The notes: generated by a model not told the origin, from the letters alone. DNA of 64,000 bases from JACKNG01 sp040220855 (GCA_040220855.1 JAVJVZ010000021.1:99002-163001); one strand, 5' to 3'; counted from the stretch's first letter, positions 32,962 to 41,342 are shown. Numbers and translations are program-made.

Positions 32962-34212
32962 TCAGCTCTTGACGAACTCCGGGTAAGCCTCGAGGCCGCA
33001 TTCGCCGATGTCGACACCTTCGGCTTCCTCTTCCTCGCTGACACGGATGCCCATGACCGCCTTGAGGATGCCCCAGACGATGAGCGAGGCGATGAAGACC
33101 CACAGGAAGATCATGACGATGCCGAGCAGCTGGGCGCCGAGGGTGGCGTCGTCGTTCGACAGCAGCACCGCGAGCAGACCCCAGATGCCAGCCGTGCCGT
33201 GCACCGAGATGGCGCCGACCGGATCGTCGATCTTGAGCCGGTCGAGGCCGACGATGGAGAACACCACCAGCACGCCGCCAATGGCACCGATGATGGTCGC
33301 GAGCAGTGGCGTCGGCGTGAGCGGTTCGGCGGTGATGGCGACGAGGCCGGCCAGTGCACCGTTGAGTGCCATGGTCAGGTCGGCCTTGCCGAACAAGAGC
33401 CGTGCGGTGATCAACGCGGCGATACAGCCACCCGCAGCCGCGGTGTTGGTGTTGACGAAGACCAGCGCGACGGCGTTGGCCTCGGCGACGTCGGATACCT
33501 TCAACTCAGAGCCACCATTGAAGCCGAACCAGCCGAACCAGAGGATGAAGCAGCCGAGCGTGGCCAGCGGCAGGTTGGCGCCTGGTATTGGGTTGATGCG
33601 GCCATCGGGACCGTACTTGCCCTTACGTGGCCCGAGCAGGATCACGCCGGCCAGCGCCGCCGCGGCACCGGTCATGTGCACCACGCCGGAGCCCGCGAAG
33701 TCGAGGAAGCCCTTCTGGTCGAGGAAGCCACCGCCCCATTTCCAGTAGCCTTCGATGGGGTAGATGAAGCCCGTCATCACCACGGCGAAGGCAAGGAACG
33801 ACCACAGCTTCATGCGCTCGGCGACGGCCCCGGAGACCACCGACATTGCGGCAGCGACGAAGACTGCCTGGAAGAAGAAGTCGGACAGGCCGGAGTAGTA
33901 GGTATCGCCGCCGCTCGCGATGACGTCCTCGGCGATGTTGTCACCGCTGCCGAGGATGCTCGGCAGTCCGGGCCATAGCGCCGTGGCACCATCACCTGGG
34001 TACATCAATGCGTACCCGCACAGCAGGTACATGACGCACGCCACGGAGTAGAGCACGATGTTCTTGGTCAGGATTTCGGCAGTGTTCTTGGCCTGCACGA
34101 GACCGGCTTCGAGCATGGCAAAACCGGCCGCCATGAGCATGACGAAGGCGCCGAGCACCAGGAAATAAAAGGTGTCCAGGGCGTATTTGACTTCGATGAG
34201 GGACGCATCCAC
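32962..34212 (-). CDS. amtB: Ammonium transporter AmtB (copy without signal peptide)
   Basis: This 416-residue channel begins directly with a membrane helix (YFLVLGAFVMLMAAGFAMLEAG), unlike its neighbour. Family motifs include GLVQAKNTAEILTKN, the pore-region GSGVVHMTGAAAALAGVILLG and the late histidine run ISVHGTAGIWGLL. The GTG start is supported by AGGAGGAA 7 bases upstream. It follows glnK copy 2 by 48 bases and ends at a strong terminator. It belongs to a different Amt subgroup from the first copy, so the two are paralogues, not a recent duplication. Confidence 0.94.
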   Translation of the reverse strand: MDASLIEVKYALDTFYFLVLGAFVMLMAAGFAMLEAGLVQAKNTAEILTKNIVLYSVACVMYLLCGYALMYPGDGATALWPGLPSILGSGDNIAEDVIASGGDTYYSGLSDFFFQAVFVAAAMSVVSGAVAERMKLWSFLAFAVVMTGFIYPIEGYWKWGGGFLDQKGFLDFAGSGVVHMTGAAAALAGVILLGPRKGKYGPDGRINPIPGANLPLATLGCFILWFGWFGFNGGSELKVSDVAEANAVALVFVNTNTAAAGGCIAALITARLLFGKADLTMALNGALAGLVAITAEPLTPTPLLATIIGAIGGVLVVFSIVGLDRLKIDDPVGAISVHGTAGIWGLLAVLLSNDDATLGAQLLGIVMIFLWVFIASLIVWGILKAVMGIRVSEEEEAEGVDIGECGLEAYPEFVKS

Positions 34213-34260
34213 TTGAGTATTCCTCCTGCTGGGGTTCGATAACGGGTCGCGCTGGCGCCG

Positions 34261-34599
34261 TTACAGCGCCTCGGCGCCCGTCTCGCCGGTGCGAATGCGC
34301 ACGGCCTCGACGAGCTCGGTGACGAAAATCTTGCCGTCACCGATCTTGCCGGTGCCGGTGGCTTTCTTGATGGCTTCGATGACGTCGCCGACCTGGTCGT
34401 CGGCGACGGCGACTTCGAGTTTCGACTTGGGCAGGAAATCGACGACGTATTCCGCGCCGCGATAGAGCTCGGTATGCCCTTTCTGACGCCCGAAGCCCTT
34501 GACTTCGGTGACGGTCAGACCCTGAATGCCGATATCCGACAGCGCTTCGCGGGCGTCGTCGAGTTTGAATGGCTTGATGATTGCGGTGACCAGTTTCAT
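34261..34599 (-). CDS. glnK: PII nitrogen regulatory protein GlnK (copy 2)
   Basis: This 112-residue PII protein begins MKLVTAIIKPFKLDDAREAL and has the uridylylation tyrosine in GHTELYRGAEYVVDFLPK. It differs from copy 1 mainly in the B-loop region (KKATGTGKIGDG against RGAANTESIGDG), so both are functional-looking. It is the first gene of a sigma-54-type transcription unit with amtB copy 2: a TGGCAC/ATGCA element lies about 85 bases upstream, with two NtrC-like sites beyond it. The start is fixed by the family N-terminus. Confidence is very high for the family. Confidence 0.95.
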   Translation of the reverse strand: MKLVTAIIKPFKLDDAREALSDIGIQGLTVTEVKGFGRQKGHTELYRGAEYVVDFLPKSKLEVAVADDQVGDVIEAIKKATGTGKIGDGKIFVTELVEAVRIRTGETGAEAL

Positions 34600-34684
34600 T
34601 TCTCTGTCCTCGGTGGCACGCAGACTTGGAACTGTCCCCGCCGGCGCTCGACACGGCCCGGCTGGCGACTTGATAATCGTGCAA

Positions 34685-34700
34685 TGCATCATGTGTGCCA
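34685..34700 (-). promoter_or_regulatory. Sigma-54 promoter for glnK-amtB copy 2
   Basis: On the minus strand TGGCAC-ACATG-ATGCA matches the -24/-12 consensus (TGGCAC N5 TTGCA) at all but one position, with correct GG-GC spacing. Transcription would start about 12 bases downstream and give a 70-75-base leader before glnK. Sigma-54 control of glnK-amtB is typical of nitrogen limitation. Confidence 0.75.
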
Positions 34701-34786
34701 CTGGATCCAGGCCACTGATCAACAAGCCTTTTGACTCGAGACGCGCACGAGCGCACGGTGCCACGCACCGAATTCGTCACGGTCGC

Positions 34787-34833
34787 GCACTTTTTTTGTG
34801 CATCGGGCCGAGGCTTACGCACCAACTGGGCGC
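34787..34833 (-). promoter_or_regulatory. Two NtrC-like enhancer sites upstream of the sigma-54 promoter
   Basis: GCAC-N7-GTGC at 34787-34801 and GCACC-N5-GGCGC at 34819-34833 each fit the NtrC site TGCACC-N5-GGTGCA with two mismatches. Their centres are 32 bases apart, three helical turns, as for paired NtrC sites in E. coli. They lie 90-150 bases upstream of the sigma-54 element, the normal enhancer distance. Confidence 0.6.
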
Positions 34834-34876
34834 ATGGCACCGTGTCCGCGCCCCGCAACCGATTCGGAGAGTCCCG

Positions 34877-35131
34877 GTGTTCGATCTGAGAAACGTGGAA
34901 GCCGCGGTCGAGCGCATCGCGGCGCTGTTGCCTGACGATGCGCGCGTGCTGCGCGAGGAGTTCAAAGCGAGCCTGAAGCCGCTGGTCGAGTCGATGCTCG
35001 CGCGCATGGATCTCGTCACGCGCGAGGAGTTCGATGCGCAGAGCCGCGTGCTCGCGACCACGCGCGCACGCCTCGAGGCACTCGAAGCGGCGCTCGCCGA
35101 GCTCGAGCGGGAACGCGACGCCAGCACTTGA
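34877..35131 (+). CDS. ubiK: Ubiquinone biosynthesis accessory factor UbiK (YqiC/BMFP)
   Basis: This 84-residue coiled-coil protein binds UbiJ and membranes and assists aerobic ubiquinone synthesis. The sequence is almost all helix: VEAAVERIAALLPDDAR, then LARMDLVTREEFDAQSRVL and a final heptad-like ALEAALAELERE, the BMFP family pattern. The GTG start (VFDLRNVEAAV) has GGAGA 6 bases upstream; the length then equals that of E. coli UbiK within a dozen residues. It is divergent from glnK copy 2 and followed by comM, as in Pseudomonas. Confidence 0.88.
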   Translation: MFDLRNVEAAVERIAALLPDDARVLREEFKASLKPLVESMLARMDLVTREEFDAQSRVLATTRARLEALEAALAELERERDAST

Positions 35132-35274
35132 GCACGCCGTCAGCGGCGAACATGTGCGCGCCATCGACCGGGCGCGAATCGACCGGCGCGCGCCGCCTCG
35201 GCTACACTCGATGCACGCGCATCGCGCATCGCCCCGCACGGACGCGGGTGCTCGCCAGGCAGGGAAGCCATGTC

Positions 35275-36786
35275 ATGTCATACGCCATCGCCCATGGCCG
35301 CTGTATCCACGGCGGCGATGCCCTCGCAGTCAGTGTTGAGGTACACATTGCCAACGGCCTGCCGGGATTCACCCTGGTCGGCCTGCCCGAGACTGCACTG
35401 CGCGAGAGTCGCGAGCGCGTCCGCTCGGCCATCGTCAACTCCGGCTTCGAATTTCCCCAGCGCCGCATCACGGTCAACCTCGCGCCCGGCGACGTGCCCA
35501 AGGACGGCACGCGACTCGATCTCGCCATCGCGCTCGGCATCCTCGCCGCCTCGGGCCAGGTGCCGGCCGCGGCGCTGGCCGGCATCGAGCTGAGCGCTGA
35601 ACTCGCGCTCGACGGCACGCTGCGCCCGGTCCACGCCACGCTGGCCGCAGCGATCGCAGCCGCCGCGGCGGATCGTGAGCTGCTCGTCAGCCCGGACGAC
35701 GCGCCGGTCGCCGCGCTGGTCAGCGCCGCCGTCGTGCGCGCCGCCGCCTCCCTCGGCGCCGTCGCCGCGCACCTCGCCGACAGCGCACCATTGCCACGGG
35801 CTATCGCCGCCGCGCCCGTGCCGGCCACGCCACGTGCCGATCTCTGCGACATCGTCGGCCAGCTCGGCGCGCGCCGCGCGCTCGAGGTCGCCGCCGCCGG
35901 CGGCCACAACCTGCTGCTGGTCGGGCCGCCTGGTACCGGCAAGAGCATGCTTGCCGAGCGGCTGCCCGGGATCCTGCCGCCGTTGCGGGAAGAGGAGGCG
36001 CTGGCGAGCGCTGCGCTGCATGCCATTGCGGGTCATCCGGTCGACGCCGGACGCTGGCGCGAACGCGCCTTCCGCGCCCCTCATCACTCGGCCTCCGCCA
36101 TCGCCCTCGTCGGCGGCGGCCGCCTGCCACGCCCAGGCGAGATCTCGCTCGCCCACCACGGCGTGCTGTTCCTCGACGAGCTGCCGGAATTCGATCGCCG
36201 CAGCCTCGAGGTGCTGCGCGAGCCGCTCGAGAGCGGCCGCGTGACAATCGCGCGCGCCGCGCGCAGCGTGACCTTTCCGGCCGAGTTCCAGCTCGTCGCG
36301 GCGATGAATCCCTGCCCCTGCGGCTACGACGGCGATCCGCGCCACGAGTGCCGCTGCACCCCCGATCGCATCGCGCGCTACCGCGCGCGGGTCTCCGGTC
36401 CGCTCGCCGAACGCATCGACATCCACCTCACCGTGGCGCGCCAGGCGCTCGACGCCGTGCACCGCACCTGCGCACCCGGCGAGCCGAGCGCCGCGGTGCG
36501 CGCGCGCGTCATCGCCGCGCGGGCCCTGCAGGCGACGCGGCAGGGCGGTACCAACGCACGACTCGACGGCGCCGCGCTGCGCACCCACGCGGCACTCGAC
36601 GACGCCGGCCGCGCACTGCTCGCGCGCGCCGCCGAACGTCTCGCGCTCAGCGCGCGCAGCTATCACAAGGTACTCAGACTGGCGCGCACCATTGCCGATC
36701 TCGACGGCGGCGGCCCCATCACCACGGCCCACCTCGGCGAGGCGATCGGTTACCGGGCGCTGGACCGCGCGTCGGCTGCACGCTGA
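35275..36786 (+). CDS. comM: ComM/YifB-family Mg-chelatase-like AAA+ ATPase
   Basis: This 503-residue protein is a hexameric branch-migration helicase that helps integrate foreign DNA during natural transformation in several species. It starts MSYAIAHGRCIHGGDALAV with a Lon-C-like fold (about 1-170), then the ATPase with Walker A GPPGTGKS, the DELPEF Walker B, and a zinc-knuckle-like CPCGYDGDPRHECRC. A Mg-chelatase C-terminal domain (LSARSYHKVLRLARTIADL) ends it. ATG 35275 is chosen because upstream in-frame codons lie in a GC-rich spacer without family likeness. It is transcribed after ubiK. Confidence is high. Confidence 0.95.
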   Translation: MSYAIAHGRCIHGGDALAVSVEVHIANGLPGFTLVGLPETALRESRERVRSAIVNSGFEFPQRRITVNLAPGDVPKDGTRLDLAIALGILAASGQVPAAALAGIELSAELALDGTLRPVHATLAAAIAAAAADRELLVSPDDAPVAALVSAAVVRAAASLGAVAAHLADSAPLPRAIAAAPVPATPRADLCDIVGQLGARRALEVAAAGGHNLLLVGPPGTGKSMLAERLPGILPPLREEEALASAALHAIAGHPVDAGRWRERAFRAPHHSASAIALVGGGRLPRPGEISLAHHGVLFLDELPEFDRRSLEVLREPLESGRVTIARAARSVTFPAEFQLVAAMNPCPCGYDGDPRHECRCTPDRIARYRARVSGPLAERIDIHLTVARQALDAVHRTCAPGEPSAAVRARVIAARALQATRQGGTNARLDGAALRTHAALDDAGRALLARAAERLALSARSYHKVLRLARTIADLDGGGPITTAHLGEAIGYRALDRASAAR

Positions 36787-36823
36787 CCCGGTGTTTCCTC
36801 GACTCCTTGCGGCCGCACGGCGT

Positions 36824-37537
36824 TCACACCCGCCGCGCCGCCTGCAGCCACGCACCGAACAGTGCCCGCGCATGCGCCTGTAGCTCCGGCAGGACCGCGA
36901 GGGTACGGCGTTGGAAGTTCTCCGCGGCGTCCGCGCCCTGGGCCTGCTCGAGCGCTTCACGCGCCGCCGGGATCGCGCACCACGACGGCACGGTATCGCG
37001 ATCGGCTTCGACGTGGTACTGCACGGACAACACCTTGTCGCCGCTCGCGAGGACTTGCACCGCACAGTGTTGCGAGCGCGCGAGCACCGCGAAACCCGGG
37101 GGCGGACACACGACTTCCGCGACATGCCACTGCAGGCGATCGGGGGTCGACACCGCGGCAAACGCCGCATGCGCGCGCGCGGCGGGCAGGGTCTCGACCG
37201 GGCACACGCCGATCTCGGGGTGCCGCGCAAGCGCGACATCGCCCCCGCAGGCGGCTGCCAGCAGTTGGTGCCCGAGGCACACGCCGAGGTAAGCCTTGCC
37301 CGCTTCCACCGCTGCGCGGATGTAACGCTTCTCGTCGACCAGCCAGGGGTACTCCGCTTCCTGCCACACCTGCATCACCCCGCCCATCACCAGCAAGCCA
37401 TCGCACTGCGCCAGCGGCGGTAACGGTTCACCGAGGTCGAGGCGCACGGTGACGGTGGTGCAGCCTGCCGCGGCCATGAGCTCACGGAGGTACCAGGGGT
37501 GGCCCGCGGCGAGGTGCTGCAGGACGAGAATACGCAT
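36824..37537 (-). CDS. Class I glutamine amidotransferase / gamma-glutamyl hydrolase-like protein
   Basis: This 237-residue protein has the class I GATase fold with the full triad: Cys87 in LGVCLGHQLL, His175 and Glu177 in VQYHVEADR. It resembles the stand-alone GMP-synthase-like amidotransferases. The gene is divergent from a glutamine-synthetase-like gene, 79 bases apart. In aniline degradation (TdnQ/TdnT, AtdA1/AtdA2) such a pair makes a gamma-glutamyl amide and later hydrolyses it, so this protein may cleave a gamma-glutamyl amine. That link is inference. The start at MRILVLQHLAAG fits the family; a longer reading adds 27 unlike residues. Confidence 0.85.
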   Translation of the reverse strand: MRILVLQHLAAGHPWYLRELMAAAGCTTVTVRLDLGEPLPPLAQCDGLLVMGGVMQVWQEAEYPWLVDEKRYIRAAVEAGKAYLGVCLGHQLLAAACGGDVALARHPEIGVCPVETLPAARAHAAFAAVSTPDRLQWHVAEVVCPPPGFAVLARSQHCAVQVLASGDKVLSVQYHVEADRDTVPSWCAIPAAREALEQAQGADAAENFQRRTLAVLPELQAHARALFGAWLQAARRV

Positions 37538-37616
37538 GCCGTACCTCCGCGGGCAGGCTTTCTTTGGCGGCGCTCGATCATGACATAATCCGGTCACCAA
37601 CCGCGGAGAGCGCGAC

Positions 37617-39077
37617 ATGGCTGATGACGACAGCAGCCTCGGCAGGGCGGGATTCGTGGCCCAGCACGGGCTCTACGACGACGCCCAGCAAGCGGCGGTC
37701 GAGACCCTGCTCGCACGCGTCAGTGAGCTCGGCCTGAACACGGTCCGCGTCGCCTGGACCGATCAACACGGCATCCTGCGCGGCAAGAACGTGATGGCGC
37801 GCGACGTGGCAGGCGCACTGCGCAACGGTCTCGATTTCCAGACCGCGACGCTGTTCATGGATACCGCGAATCAACTCATCGCGCCGCCCTTCGACCAGGA
37901 CGCCGGCATGGGCTACGCCGCGCTGGCCGGCGCGCCGGATGCCATCCTCGTGCCCGACCCCACGACCTTCCGTGTGTTGCCCTGGGCCGAGCGCACCGGC
38001 TGGGTACTGGCGGAGATGTATCTCGCTGACGGGACCCCCTGCCCCTTCGATACGCGCCGCGTGCTGCGCAACCAGCTCGCACGACTCGCGCAGCGCAACA
38101 TGGCGTTCATGGCCGGGCTCGAGGTCGAGTTCTACATCACCAAGCTCGAAGACCGCATGCTCGAGCCGCAGCAGGCCGGCTATCCGCCGGACCCGCCTCG
38201 CGTGAGCGTGATCGCGCACGGCTTCCAGTACCTGACCGAAGATCGCCAGGACGAGATCGAACACATCCTCAGTCCCCTGCAGGCGCACCTGCTTGCACTC
38301 GACCTGCCGCTGCGCACGCTCGAGGACGAGTGGGGCCCGGGCCAGTGCGAGTTCACGTTCGATCCCGAGCTCGGCCTGTCACCAGCTGATTCCATGGTGC
38401 TGTTCCGCAGCGCGACCAAGCAGATCTGCCGGCGCATGGGTTTCCACGCGACGTTCATGACGCGTCCCGCCCTGCCCAACTTCTTCTCCAGCGGCTGGCA
38501 CCTGCACCAATCGCTGGTCGACGCGGCGACGCAGCGCAACCTGTTCGCCGATCCGCGCCAACCGCTCTCCGGGCTCGGGCGCCACTTCGTCGCCGGCGTG
38601 CTCGCCCACGCGTCCGCTGCCTGCGTGTTCTCCACGCCGACCGTGAACGGCTACAAGCGCTTTCGCCCCAATTCGTTCGCTCCCGATCGCGTCACCTGGG
38701 GGGTGGAGAACCGCGCGGCAATGCTACGTGTGGTCGGCGGTGCCGGCGATCCGGCGGCCCACATCGAGAACCGCGTCGGAGAACCCTGCGCCAATCCCTA
38801 TCTCTACATGGCCGCGCAGATCGCCGCCGGTCTCGATGGTATCGACCGCGCACTCGATCCCGGCCCACCGGAGCTCGCACCCTACGCAGCGGACAAGCCA
38901 CGCCTGCCGCGCAGCCTGATGGAGGCGACCGCGGCACTGGCGTCGAGCACGTTCTACCGCGAAGCGTTCGGCGACCAGTTCGTCGATTACATCCTGGCCG
39001 TCAAGCAAAGCGAGATCGACCGCTTCCTCGCGCACGTGACCGACTGGGAGCAGCGCGAATACTTCGAAGTCTATTGA
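37617..39077 (+). CDS. Glutamine-synthetase-family ligase (type unclear, gamma-glutamyl-amine synthetase-like)
   Basis: This 486-residue protein has a glutamine synthetase fold with an extended N-terminal region. Conserved catalytic pieces are present: VEFYITKLE, DEWGPGQCEFTF for metal and glutamate, SGWHLHQSL for ATP, and NGYKRFRPNSFAPDRVTWGVENR with AHIENRVGEPCANPYLY late in the protein. It is not the standard GlnA: the loops and C-terminal adenylylation tyrosine motif differ, and members of this family ligate glutamate to amines other than ammonia, or have no known substrate. GGAGAG lies upstream of the ATG. The divergent amidotransferase and a downstream flavin-fold protein (12 bases on) suggest a small amine-processing module. 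Confidence 0.9.
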   Translation: MADDDSSLGRAGFVAQHGLYDDAQQAAVETLLARVSELGLNTVRVAWTDQHGILRGKNVMARDVAGALRNGLDFQTATLFMDTANQLIAPPFDQDAGMGYAALAGAPDAILVPDPTTFRVLPWAERTGWVLAEMYLADGTPCPFDTRRVLRNQLARLAQRNMAFMAGLEVEFYITKLEDRMLEPQQAGYPPDPPRVSVIAHGFQYLTEDRQDEIEHILSPLQAHLLALDLPLRTLEDEWGPGQCEFTFDPELGLSPADSMVLFRSATKQICRRMGFHATFMTRPALPNFFSSGWHLHQSLVDAATQRNLFADPRQPLSGLGRHFVAGVLAHASAACVFSTPTVNGYKRFRPNSFAPDRVTWGVENRAAMLRVVGGAGDPAAHIENRVGEPCANPYLYMAAQIAAGLDGIDRALDPGPPELAPYAADKPRLPRSLMEATAALASSTFYREAFGDQFVDYILAVKQSEIDRFLAHVTDWEQREYFEVY

Positions 39078-39089
39078 GTTGCTGAAACC

Positions 39090-39617
39090 ATGAACTGGAA
39101 AGGACAGAAACTCGGCGGCATGACGGCGCAGGAGCGCGACGCGTTCCTCGCCGGTCCCTGGCTCGCACGGCTCGCCTGCCTGCGCCCCGACGGCTGGCCC
39201 TACGTCGTGCCGCTGTGGTACCACTGGGACGGCGTCGCGTTCTGGGTGGTCGGTCGCGCGCGCTCCGAGTGGTGCCACTACATGGCACAGGACCCGCGCG
39301 TCTCGCTGGTGGTCGACGAACCCGAGCCGCCCATCCGCAAGGTCATCTGCGAGGGCACCGCGGTGGTCGTCGAAGCGGCCGTCGGCCCGGTCCTCGAGAA
39401 CGGGGAGAAGTCGCTGTGGAACCTCATCGGCGAGAAGTACACCGGGCCACGCTACCTCGGCACGCGTGCCCAGGAGTACCGCGGTTCGGTCAACGTCGAA
39501 CCCTGCTGGACATACAAGATCGTGCCACGCCAACTCACCACCTGGCAGGGCTTCGGGTGGGCGAAGCGGTACTTCCACTCCGAATTGCACCCACCGACAG
39601 AGGATACGGCGGGCTAG
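39090..39617 (+). CDS. Pyridoxamine 5'-phosphate oxidase-like FMN-binding split-barrel protein
   Basis: This 175-residue protein has a split-barrel fold: MTAQERDAFLAGPWLARLACLRPDGWPYVVPLWY is the usual opening of the family, followed by HYMAQDPRVSLVVDE and a later KYTGPRYLG. Such proteins bind FMN, heme or F420-like cofactors; the true PdxH signature is absent, so I do not assign PNP oxidase activity. It lies 12 bases after the glutamine-synthetase-like gene and is very likely translated from the same mRNA. A redox step on the amine or its product is a possible role, but this is inference. Confidence 0.82.
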   Translation: MNWKGQKLGGMTAQERDAFLAGPWLARLACLRPDGWPYVVPLWYHWDGVAFWVVGRARSEWCHYMAQDPRVSLVVDEPEPPIRKVICEGTAVVVEAAVGPVLENGEKSLWNLIGEKYTGPRYLGTRAQEYRGSVNVEPCWTYKIVPRQLTTWQGFGWAKRYFHSELHPPTEDTAG

Positions 39618-39679
39618 TGAATGGCGTGTAGCCGGCCCGATCGACGCGACGGATAGTGGGGTCCGGGGCAGAGCGCCGT

Positions 39680-40471
39680 TTAGCGGCCGGTATCGGTGCC
39701 CACATTCGAATACAGCAGGTGGCGACCCTCCTCCCACGCCCGGCACAGTGCACGATAGACCCCGCACGCCGCCGCCAGCAGGCGAGGCGGCGTCGCGGTG
39801 CGGGCCGTCAGGTGCGCGGCCGGCACGCCCCATTCGCAGTTCAGCACGGCGAGATCGAGCAGCGGGTAACCGCGCCCGGCGTACTCCCAGTCGAGTAGGA
39901 CCGGGCCACTGCTGGTGAACACGACGTTCGCCGGCAACGGGTCGTGGTGACAGGTGCCCCGCACAGCAAGCGACTCGAGCAGTCCGAGATGCTGGTCGAG
40001 TCCATCGTCGTCTCGCGCCGGTACGCCCGCGCGATAGTGCGCGGCCAGCGCGCGATAGTCGACGGCCGCGCCATCGACTTCGAGCGCATGCACCGCCGCG
40101 AACAGTTCGAGCAGGACCTCGAGTCGCGCATCGTCGAGTGACGCCGGCGTGAGCACTTCGCCGTGCACGTACGCCGTGACGAGAATGCCCTGCGCGGGCT
40201 CGGCAAAAACCACGCTTGGCGCCAAGCCACGCGCGCTGGCGGCCTCGAGATAACGAACTTCGAGCGTCGCGTCCGGACGCAGGCTGCGCCCGACGCCGTC
40301 GAGGCGCAGGACGTAGCGCGCCCCATCCGCTTCGATTAACCAGCTCGCGTTCGAGCGCCCCCCGCCGAGGGCAGCGAGCAGGCGCGGGGGATGGCGAAAT
40401 GGCAGGCCATGAGCCTGCCACTCGGCGAGCAGCGGCTCAGGCCGGGACGGCGGCGCCGCGGCCGGCGGCAT
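39680..40471 (-). CDS. APH/choline-kinase-fold phosphotransferase, probable thiamine kinase
   Basis: This 263-residue protein has the aminoglycoside/choline kinase fold. It shows the ATP-binding N-lobe (LGGGRSNASWLIEADG, YVLRLDG), the catalytic HHDPLPANVVF (HxDxxxxN-type) and the metal-binding LLDWEYAG. Because it closes an operon with a TPP riboswitch, a TonB receptor and a PnuT-type permease, the likely substrate is thiamine, as for E. coli ThiK; choline or another small alcohol cannot be excluded. The ATG at 40471 overlaps the permease gene by 35 bases; a later start is possible. It is followed by a 62-base spacer to the flavin-fold gene. Confidence 0.82.
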   Translation of the reverse strand: MPPAAAPPSRPEPLLAEWQAHGLPFRHPPRLLAALGGGRSNASWLIEADGARYVLRLDGVGRSLRPDATLEVRYLEAASARGLAPSVVFAEPAQGILVTAYVHGEVLTPASLDDARLEVLLELFAAVHALEVDGAAVDYRALAAHYRAGVPARDDDGLDQHLGLLESLAVRGTCHHDPLPANVVFTSSGPVLLDWEYAGRGYPLLDLAVLNCEWGVPAAHLTARTATPPRLLAAACGVYRALCRAWEEGRHLLYSNVGTDTGR

Positions 40472-41039
40472 ATTCCCGTCTCCATTGCACGAAGCCGAAC
40501 ACGACGATGACGAGATAGACGGCGAACAGGCCTGCGGTGAGATAGAGACCACGATCGAGATAGAGCGGGATCGAGATGCCGTCGATGACGAACCAGTAGA
40601 TCCAGTTCTCGAGCACCTTACGCGCCACCATCCAGGTGGTGACGATGGCACCCCAGGTGGTGAACGAATCGACGTATGGCCAGGCCGCCGCGGTGTGCCG
40701 ACTGAGCAGCGCACCGGTGACGGCGGCTGCCGCGAGCACAGCCGCAATCACCACCAGGTGACGTCGCGGGCGCCAGCGCGTGATGACCAATCCCTCGCGC
40801 GCCACGCCGCCCCGTTGCCACAGCCACCAGCCGTATACCGCCATCACCATGTAGTAGACGTTGAGCAGGGATTCCATCAGCAGGCTCACGTTCCAGAACA
40901 GCGCGGTGTAGATCACCGTGCTGATCAAAGCACAGCCCCAGCACGCCGGATGTTCACGCGCGGCCAGCAGCAGGTAGGCGATGGCAAGCACCACCGCCAC
41001 GCCTTCCCACGGGGACATGCTGAAGAGCTTCTCCACCAC
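40437..41039 (-). CDS. pnuT: PnuC-family transporter, probable thiamine permease PnuT
   Basis: This 200-residue inner-membrane protein of the PnuC family has seven or so hydrophobic segments and the aromatic motifs of the vitamin-binding site (YGWWLWQRGG, NWIYWFVIDGISIPLYLDRG). PnuC homologues facilitate diffusion of nicotinamide riboside (PnuC) or thiamine (PnuT), which is trapped by phosphorylation. The riboswitch-controlled operon and the kinase gene overlapping its 3' end favour thiamine. Length is typical. It lies 8 bases after the YkoF-like gene, so co-transcription is certain by spacing. Family is sure, substrate is likely. Confidence 0.9.
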   Translation of the reverse strand: MVEKLFSMSPWEGVAVVLAIAYLLLAAREHPACWGCALISTVIYTALFWNVSLLMESLLNVYYMVMAVYGWWLWQRGGVAREGLVITRWRPRRHLVVIAAVLAAAAVTGALLSRHTAAAWPYVDSFTTWGAIVTTWMVARKVLENWIYWFVIDGISIPLYLDRGLYLTAGLFAVYLVIVVFGFVQWRREYAAGRGAAVPA

Positions 41040-41047
41040 GCGCGACC

Positions 41048-41305
41048 TCAGTCGGGCTCGCGCCGTGCGGCATAGCCCGGGATGAGCTTGGCGACGAATA
41101 CCGCCGTGCCGAACTCGCGGTAGCTCGTCGCCATCGCCGCCTCGAGCACCGCCATCACCCGCGCGTACGACCCGACCACGCGCGTCGATGTCGGCGTGGT
41201 CTCGACTTCGAAGTCCTCCTGGCGCACGAGCTCCGCGATGAACGCCTTGATTGGCGCCACGTAGTCGGCGCGTACCGGGTACATGCTGATCTCGAGCGTC
41301 AGCAT
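41048..41305 (-). CDS. YkoF/MTH1187-family small thiamine-binding-like protein
   Basis: This protein of about 85 residues has the single alpha/beta domain of the thiamine/HMP-binding YkoF superfamily: MLTLEISMYPVRADYVAPIKAFIAEL, TTPTSTRVVGSYARVM and AVFVAKLIPGYA are the family's usual blocks. It has no signal peptide and is probably cytoplasmic, where it could hold thiamine or a precursor. I chose the ATG with GATGAGGA about 5 bases upstream; an ATG 8 codons earlier (41329) is also supported by a purine-rich site. It lies between the TonB receptor gene and the permease gene. Confidence 0.8.
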   Translation of the reverse strand: MLTLEISMYPVRADYVAPIKAFIAELVRQEDFEVETTPTSTRVVGSYARVMAVLEAAMATSYREFGTAVFVAKLIPGYAARREPD

Positions 41306-41342
41306 GAAATCCTCATCTCTCTGCTGCATGGTCACGTTTCCC

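Noticed and set aside
34787..34801. GCAC-T7-GTGC as an intrinsic terminator
   Set aside because: No gene ends here: both neighbours start away from it, and the T-run is in the loop rather than after a stem. Its spacing suits an NtrC-like site better.
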